A stretch of 64,000 bases of DNA. It comes from Amycolatopsis taiwanensis DSM 45107 (GTDB lineage: Bacteria; Actinomycetota; Actinomycetes; Mycobacteriales; Pseudonocardiaceae). A program made the position numbers and the translations under genes. The stretch spans positions 153,073-217,072 of the forward strand of contig NZ_KI912600.1 in assembly GCF_000519205.1 (NCBI RefSeq), written 5' to 3'. Positions 59,371 to 64,000 of this stretch are shown here, piece after piece. The notes below the pieces were generated by a model that was not told the DNA's origin, made no database searches, and saw nothing but the letters and a program-made list of their open reading frames with translations. Numbering within the stretch: the first letter of the stretch is position 1; each line of letters starts with the position of its first letter.

Positions 59371-59405
59371 AGTGCTCCTGTCGTGCGGTGACCACGGCCA
59401 TGATC

Positions 59406-59456
59406 TTTGACAGGTTGTAAGATATCCACTGAAGCTAGCTTTGACAAGCTGTAAGA
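59406..59456 (-). promoter_or_regulatory. Tandem repeats in SnoaL/CopZ promoter
   Basis: TTTGACAGGTTGTAAGA (59406-59422) and TTTGACAAGCTGTAAGA (59440-59456) agree at 15 of 17 bases and are 34 bases apart, about three helical turns. Each contains an imperfect TNACA-N3-TGTNA palindrome. They lie 36-86 bases before the SnoaL start, as expected of two operator copies on one DNA face. Confidence 0.6.
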
Positions 59457-59479
59457 GGTAGCTCGGTCTCCAGAGCGGA

Positions 59480-59515
59480 AGCGGCGGCGCAGACGTCAGT
59501 GTCGGCGCCGCCGCT
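59480..59515 (-). terminator. Hairpin after GH3 gene
   Basis: AGCGGCGGCGC (59480-59490) pairs with GCGCCGCCGCT (59505-59515) across a 14-base loop. It lies downstream of the GH3 gene, which ends at 59547 on the minus strand. Confidence 0.7.
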
Positions 59516-59546
59516 CCCTCGTTGGCTGACAGAGTGGTCCGGACGA

Positions 59547-61805
59547 TCAGCGCTGTGCATTCGCGGTTGCGACGAGTGCCTCGACTTGTTGGTAGGTAAA
59601 GGGTGTTCCGGGGAAGCTGGTGATGCGGCCGATCGGGAAGGACGACAGTATTTTCAGTAGCCCGTCTTCATCGGCCATCATCGAGGCTGCGGCCGCATCC
59701 ATCGCACCGCCGAACAGTTCGGACATCGCTTTCTGCACCAAGGGGCCGGCAATGGGGTCGGTGAGCAGGTCGGCGACAGAGGATTCCATGGTGAGCGGGA
59801 GTCGCACCGCGTCGCCGTCGACCGCGACGGTTACCGTGGAGCGGATGTCGCGGCTCGAGGCTGCGACCTCGACGGTGTACTCGCCGCCCTCCACGACCCA
59901 GCGGTCGACGCGGATGTCCCAGTAAGCGAGGTCCTTGCGGCGCACCGTAAGTGACACCTCGCGAGTCTCGCCCGGTTCCAGTGCGACCGAGACGAACGCC
60001 TTCAACTCGCGCGGTGCGCGCTCAACGACCGAACGCGCCAGCGACGTGTAGAGCTGTACGGTCTCGCGACCGGCCACCGCGCCGGTGTTGGTTACGGCCA
60101 CCGTCACGGCAATGTCGCCGTTGGCGTTCACCGCGGCCGAGGCATCCCCGTACGAAAACGTCGTGTACGACAGGCCGTGGCCAAACGGGTAAGCGACGTC
60201 GAGGTCGCGCGCGTCGTACCAGCGGTAGCCGACGAGGATGCCCTCGCCGTAGCGGACGTGCCCGAACTCGCCGGGGAAGTTGCCGTAGGACGGGGTGTCC
60301 TGCAGGCGCAGCGGGATCGTCTCGGTGAGCTTGCCGGACGGGTTCACGATGCCGTACAGCACGTCGGCGATGGCACCGCCGCCGGCCTGCCCCAGCAACC
60401 AGCCCTCCACAATGGACGGCACGCGGTCGCGGAACGGCAGCGACACGACCGCGCCGTTGGAGAGCACCACGACGGTGCGCGAGTTCGCCGCCAACACCGC
60501 GTCGAGCAGTTCGAGCTGCACGGCGGGCAGGTCGAGGTGCTCGCGGTCGTAGCCCTCGGATTCGGCCGCGGCGGGCAGGCCGAGGAAGACGACGGCGACG
60601 TCCGCGGCGGATGCCGCGGCAACCGCATCCTTGCGCAGGGCCGCGTTATCCCCCGAGCCGTCGAGCGTGAAACCGGCCGCGTACGACACAGCGCCTGTTG
60701 CGAGCGCGCGAATCTCGTCGATCGACTTGTCGAGCTTCGTCGGGTTGATCAGCGAGGAGCCTGCGCCCTGGTAGCGCGGCTGCTCGGCGAACGCGCCGAT
60801 CACGGCGAGCTTCGTCTCGCGCGCAAGCGGCAGAAGGTCTCCCTCGTTCTTCAGAAGCACGATCGAGCGACCGGCGACCTCGCGGGCGAGGGCGTGGTGC
60901 GCGTCCACGTCGAGCGGGCCATCGATGGCGGGACGCGTCTGCGCCTTGCGGATCAGGTCGATCAGGCGACCCACGGCGACGTCCAGCTCCCTCTTGTCGA
61001 GGGTGCCGTCCTGCACGGCCGCGACCAACTGCGCGTCGGTGCGCCCGCCGCTTGACGGCATCTCGAGGTCGAGACCGGCGGACAGGCCCTTCACGCGGTC
61101 GTTGACCGCACCCCAGTCGGAGACTACGACGCCCTCGAAGCCCCATTCGCCGCGCAGCACCTGGGTGAGCAGCCATGGGTCTTCCGACGCGTACACGCCG
61201 TTGATGCGGTTGTAGGAGCACATGACCGTCCAGGGCTGGGCGTCTTCGACGACCCGCTGGAATCCGCGCAGGTAGATCTCGCGCAGCGGCCGCGGGTCGA
61301 CGTCAGAGCTTGCCCGCATACGGTCGAATTCCTGGTTGTTCGCAGCGAAGTGCTTCAGCGACGCGCCGACGCCCTTCGACTGGATGCCGCGGACCAGGCC
61401 GGCACCCATGACGCCGGAGACGATCGGATCCTCCGAGAAGTACTCGAAGTTGCGCCCGCACAGCGGCGAGCGCTTGATGTTCACGCCGGGTCCGAGCAGG
61501 ACCGCGACGTCCGCAATCGCGGACTCGACGCCGAGCGCCTCACCGACGCGCTCGGCAAGCTCCGGATCGAACGAGGAGCCGAGTCCGACCGCCGGCGGGA
61601 AGCACGTCGCGGGGACGCTGTCCACGAGGCCGAGATGGTCGCTCGCGCCGCGCTGTTTGCGCAGACCGTGCGGGCCGTCGGTCATCATGATCGACGGGAG
61701 GCCGGCACGGTCGATCGCCTTCGTGGTCCAGAAGTCCGCACCGCTGGTGAGCGACGCCTTTTCCGCGAGGGTTAGGTCCGTCGAGTTGTCTGTGGTGTCT
61801 GTCAT
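59547..61805 (-). CDS. Glycoside hydrolase family 3 beta-glucosidase-like enzyme
   Basis: This 752-residue glycosidase has a GH3 N-terminal barrel (about 40-290) with nucleophile Asp230 in VVVSDWGAVNDR. The GH3 C-terminal domain (about 315-560) contains LLKNEGDLLPL, and a fibronectin-III-like domain (about 610-680) ends at RVDRWVVEGGEYTVEVA. No signal peptide is visible, so it acts on short oligosaccharides or glucosides in the cytoplasm. It is divergent from a TetR regulator. Specificity (beta-glucosidase or xylosidase) cannot be settled. Confidence 0.93.
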   Translation of the reverse strand: MTDTTDNSTDLTLAEKASLTSGADFWTTKAIDRAGLPSIMMTDGPHGLRKQRGASDHLGLVDSVPATCFPPAVGLGSSFDPELAERVGEALGVESAIADVAVLLGPGVNIKRSPLCGRNFEYFSEDPIVSGVMGAGLVRGIQSKGVGASLKHFAANNQEFDRMRASSDVDPRPLREIYLRGFQRVVEDAQPWTVMCSYNRINGVYASEDPWLLTQVLRGEWGFEGVVVSDWGAVNDRVKGLSAGLDLEMPSSGGRTDAQLVAAVQDGTLDKRELDVAVGRLIDLIRKAQTRPAIDGPLDVDAHHALAREVAGRSIVLLKNEGDLLPLARETKLAVIGAFAEQPRYQGAGSSLINPTKLDKSIDEIRALATGAVSYAAGFTLDGSGDNAALRKDAVAAASAADVAVVFLGLPAAAESEGYDREHLDLPAVQLELLDAVLAANSRTVVVLSNGAVVSLPFRDRVPSIVEGWLLGQAGGGAIADVLYGIVNPSGKLTETIPLRLQDTPSYGNFPGEFGHVRYGEGILVGYRWYDARDLDVAYPFGHGLSYTTFSYGDASAAVNANGDIAVTVAVTNTGAVAGRETVQLYTSLARSVVERAPRELKAFVSVALEPGETREVSLTVRRKDLAYWDIRVDRWVVEGGEYTVEVAASSRDIRSTVTVAVDGDAVRLPLTMESSVADLLTDPIAGPLVQKAMSELFGGAMDAAAASMMADEDGLLKILSSFPIGRITSFPGTPFTYQQVEALVATANAQR

Positions 61806-61981
61806 CTTTGTCTTCCTAATCTCCTGGCTTGGTCATTCGCAAGACGAATTCGAGGCGAGAATGGCGAAGAGAGAAAACCTCAGCGGACCGCCTTGATGAA
61901 CTGGTTGATCAGCGCTTGGTCCACGGCCGGATAGACGCCGACGGCGAGGGTTGGCCGTTTCGCTGGCGATACGATGTCGGG

Positions 61982-62602
61982 ATGACCGACATTGCCGCGT
62001 CCCGGGTCGGTGTCCGGACGAGGGCCAAGCGGAGCACTCCTGAGCAGCGCCGTCTGCAGATCATCGATGCCGCGGTGAGCGTGTTCGGCCGTCAGGGCTA
62101 CCGGCAGGGGGCGCTCAAGACCGTCGCGGACGAGGTCGGGCTCACCATTCAAGGCCTGCTGCACTACTTCCCGACCAAGGAGGAACTGCTGCTGGCGGCG
62201 CTGCACCACCGCAACGCCCTCGATCGGGAGAATCTCCAGCGCGTTCTCGAGGAAGGAGGAGTGGTGGCGGTCACCCGCTACATCCTCCAGCGGAATGTCG
62301 AACATCCGGGCTTCATGCGACTTTTCGTCACCCTGGCCGCCGAGGCCACTGATCCCGACCATCCCGCTCATGAGTATTTCGTCGAGCGCTACACCCGCGT
62401 GTTTTCCTATGCCGGCGAGGCCATCCAGGCGGACGTGCGCAAAGGCGCGATCCGGCCGGACGTCGACGCGGACGCGCTCGCGGAGCAGTTGGTCGCGCTG
62501 ATGGACGGCCTGCAGTTGCAAGCGCTGCTGCGCCCCGAGATGGACCTGCTGGCCGCGTTCGATCGGGCGGTCGCCGCCCTCGTCACGCCGGCTGAGAGGT
62601 AG
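61982..62602 (+). CDS. TetR-family transcriptional regulator
   Basis: This 206-residue regulator has an N-terminal helix-turn-helix in RRLQIIDAAVSVFGRQGYRQ and LKTVADEVGLTIQGLLHYFPTKEELL, and a TetR_C-like ligand domain ending at LVALMDGLQLQALLRPE. ATG 61982 places the start just before the usual Arg-rich arm; no strong ribosome site is seen. It lies between the divergent GH3 gene and the downstream sulfatase gene, either or both of which it may control. Confidence 0.9.
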   Translation: MTDIAASRVGVRTRAKRSTPEQRRLQIIDAAVSVFGRQGYRQGALKTVADEVGLTIQGLLHYFPTKEELLLAALHHRNALDRENLQRVLEEGGVVAVTRYILQRNVEHPGFMRLFVTLAAEATDPDHPAHEYFVERYTRVFSYAGEAIQADVRKGAIRPDVDADALAEQLVALMDGLQLQALLRPEMDLLAAFDRAVAALVTPAER

Positions 62603-62648
62603 CGAGCTCGCTGTTCTCCTGGTCGCGGCGGGGTCGTGCCTGCTATAA

Positions 62649-62666
62649 CTACTGAGTACTCGGTAG
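62649..62666. promoter_or_regulatory. TetR-type palindrome before sulfatase gene
   Basis: CTACTGAGTACTCGGTAG is an 18-base palindrome with one mismatched pair and the GAGTACTC core frequent in TetR-family operators. It lies 16 bases before the sulfatase start and 46 bases after the TetR gene. It is the likely site by which the TetR protein controls the sulfatase. Confidence 0.65.
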
Positions 62667-62682
62667 GTAGGGGAGGGTGGGC

Positions 62683-64000
62683 ATGGCAGTCGGTGCATCG
62701 GCGAGGCCGAACATTCTTTGGATCGTCGGCGAGGACTGTCCGCCCTGGTTCGGCTGTTATGGAGACGCCCTGGCCTCGACGCCGGCCATCGACGCCCTCG
62801 CGGAGCGGGCGACGCTCTTCGAGCGCGCGTACTGCACCGCGCCCGTGTGCTCGCCGTCACGGTTCAGCCTCCTGACCGGGATCGCACCCGAGAGCCACTC
62901 GCCCGCGGACCGGATGCGATCAATCGCGGAGCGGCCTGACTGGATGACGACGTACCCCGAGTCCTTTCGCGCAGCCGGCTACTACTGCACCAACAACCAG
63001 AAGACGGACTACAACCTCGACGTCGACGCGGAAGCGATCTGGGACGAATCGTCGGCGACCGCTCACTGGCGCGGCCGTCCCGAGGGTGGCCCGTTCCTCG
63101 CCGTCTTCAATTTCGATCCCACGCACGAGTCGTCTGTCTTCGACGCCGAGTCACCGCTCGCCCAGGCGATGGCGGCGTTCGCCAAGAAACTGGGACCGAA
63201 CGCCGTTCGACTCCCCAGTCCGGACCCGCTCGTACCAACGGTTCCGCTCGACGCGGTGCGCGTTCCCCGTTACCTGCCCGACACGCGGGAAATCCGCACG
63301 GACTTCGCCAAGTATCACGAAGCCGTGACGAGGTTCGATGCCTTCGTCGGGCGGCTCCTTACGCAACTCGACGAGGACGGGCTGACCGACAAAACCCTGG
63401 TGCTGCTCACGTCCGACCACGGTGGCGTCACACCGCGCAGCAAGCGTTACCTCTACGACGAGGGGCTCCACGTGCCGCTCATGATGGCCATCCCAGGCCG
63501 GGAGCGCAGGCGCTGGCCGGAACCTGTCTCCAGCCTGTCGATACCGACGACCCTCCTCACACTCGCGGGGATCGACGTCCCCGCGCAGATGCAGGGCGAG
63601 CCGCTCGCCGGGCCTGCGGCTCCGTCGCCCGCGGAGCCGTCCTACGCGTTCAGCGCACGTGGCCGGATGGACGAGCGCTACAGCCTCGTTCGTACCATCC
63701 GCAGCCGGCGGTTCCGGTACCTGCGGAATTACACGCCTCATCGACCGGTGATCCAGCACCAGGCGTTCGCGTGGAACGCGGCCGGTTATCGCTCGTGGGA
63801 GAGCGAGCGGCAGGCCGGGCGGCTCACCCCGGAGCAGGAGCGGTGGTGGCTGCCTGCTCCGCCGGTCGAGCTGTACGACCTCGATGCCGATGTGGACGAG
63901 GTGGTCAACCTCGCCGGCGAAGGTGCCTATGCCGAGGTGGAGGCCGACCTGCGCCGCCGTCTCCGGGAACACATCCTCGCGGTGAACGACAACGGTTTCC
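62683..64000 (+). CDS. Sulfatase (Cys-type), cut by the right edge
   Basis: This sulfatase frame is open from ATG 62683 to the window end (439 codons seen). GGGGAGGG precedes the start. The formylglycine site CSPSRFSLLTG has Cys56 and the CxPxR motif. The metal-binding start is VGEDCPPWFGCYG rather than the usual DD, and TSDHGG carries later ligands. ELYDLDADVDEVVNLAGE is the usual C-terminal sulfatase tail. It removes sulfate from an organic sulfate ester, and no signal peptide is seen. The true C-terminus is outside the window. Confidence 0.88.
   Translation, partial: MAVGASARPNILWIVGEDCPPWFGCYGDALASTPAIDALAERATLFERAYCTAPVCSPSRFSLLTGIAPESHSPADRMRSIAERPDWMTTYPESFRAAGYYCTNNQKTDYNLDVDAEAIWDESSATAHWRGRPEGGPFLAVFNFDPTHESSVFDAESPLAQAMAAFAKKLGPNAVRLPSPDPLVPTVPLDAVRVPRYLPDTREIRTDFAKYHEAVTRFDAFVGRLLTQLDEDGLTDKTLVLLTSDHGGVTPRSKRYLYDEGLHVPLMMAIPGRERRRWPEPVSSLSIPTTLLTLAGIDVPAQMQGEPLAGPAAPSPAEPSYAFSARGRMDERYSLVRTIRSRRFRYLRNYTPHRPVIQHQAFAWNAAGYRSWESERQAGRLTPEQERWWLPAPPVELYDLDADVDEVVNLAGEGAYAEVEADLRRRLREHILAVNDNGF

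Noticed and set aside
61880-62860. Minus-strand frame ending near VYPAVDQALINQFIKAV opposite the TetR gene
   Set aside because: The end looks protein-like, but the rest is a mirror of the TetR gene; too short to support a remnant.
1-64000. CRISPR arrays, tRNA or rRNA genes, intact insertion sequences
   Set aside because: No regularly spaced repeats, no cloverleaf-like segments recognised, no transposase motifs found on reading both strands.

Overview
The window is high-GC actinomycete DNA, most likely from the Pseudonocardiales (an Amycolatopsis-like genome). The grounds are very high third-position GC, frequent GTG starts with strong GGAGG ribosome sites, ATGA/GTGA stop-start overlaps, F420/LLM-type flavoenzymes, DUF222-HNH genes and a CGNR regulator. 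The genus cannot be fixed from the sequence alone. No rRNA, tRNA, CRISPR array or intact insertion sequence was seen.

Bases 1-24,664 are dominated by what looks like one uncharacterised catabolic island. It holds a NitT/TauT-type ABC importer, three GntR/FCD regulators, a RidA-like deaminase, a CoxG-like protein, two LLM-class flavoenzymes, two complete three-subunit molybdenum hydroxylases (large, FAD and 2Fe-2S subunits each), an MFS carrier, a nitrilase-superfamily amidohydrolase, a DUF2848 protein and a cupin. The set fits hydroxylation, ring opening and deamidation of an N-heterocycle; the substrate is unknown. A copper block (multicopper oxidase, CopC, CopD) interrupts the island at 6.2-10.0 kb. 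Two pairs of near-identical promoter motifs (4168/10710 and 17310/21785) tie separate parts of it together.

Bases 24,900-49,900 are mixed accessory DNA. They contain a frameshifted DUF2283 gene, two DUF222-HNH genes, and a LacI-controlled sugar ABC operon ending in a tagatose/psicose 3-epimerase-like enzyme. There is also a MacB-like ABC exporter divergent from a NarL-type two-component system, a second OmpR-type two-component system, a MOSC/flavin reductase/ferredoxin fusion, and a CGNR regulator divergent from an alpha/beta hydrolase. A small decay zone (46.4-48.1 kb) carries a NarK-type pseudogene and other gene remnants.

Bases 49,926-58,611 hold what I read as a complete sulfolactate catabolic regulon. 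The parts are slcC and comC type dehydrogenases (racemising pair), a DUF3311 plus SSS-family uptake system, a TauE/SafE sulfite exporter, a FadR-like GntR regulator, and suyA-suyB sulfolactate sulfo-lyase. Three copies of a TGGTAAGACC operator sit in front of the three transcription units.

The right end has a SnoaL-like gene with a CopZ-like metallochaperone behind tandem repeats, a GH3 beta-glucosidase, a divergent TetR regulator, and a sulfatase that runs off the edge and is preceded by a TetR-type palindrome.
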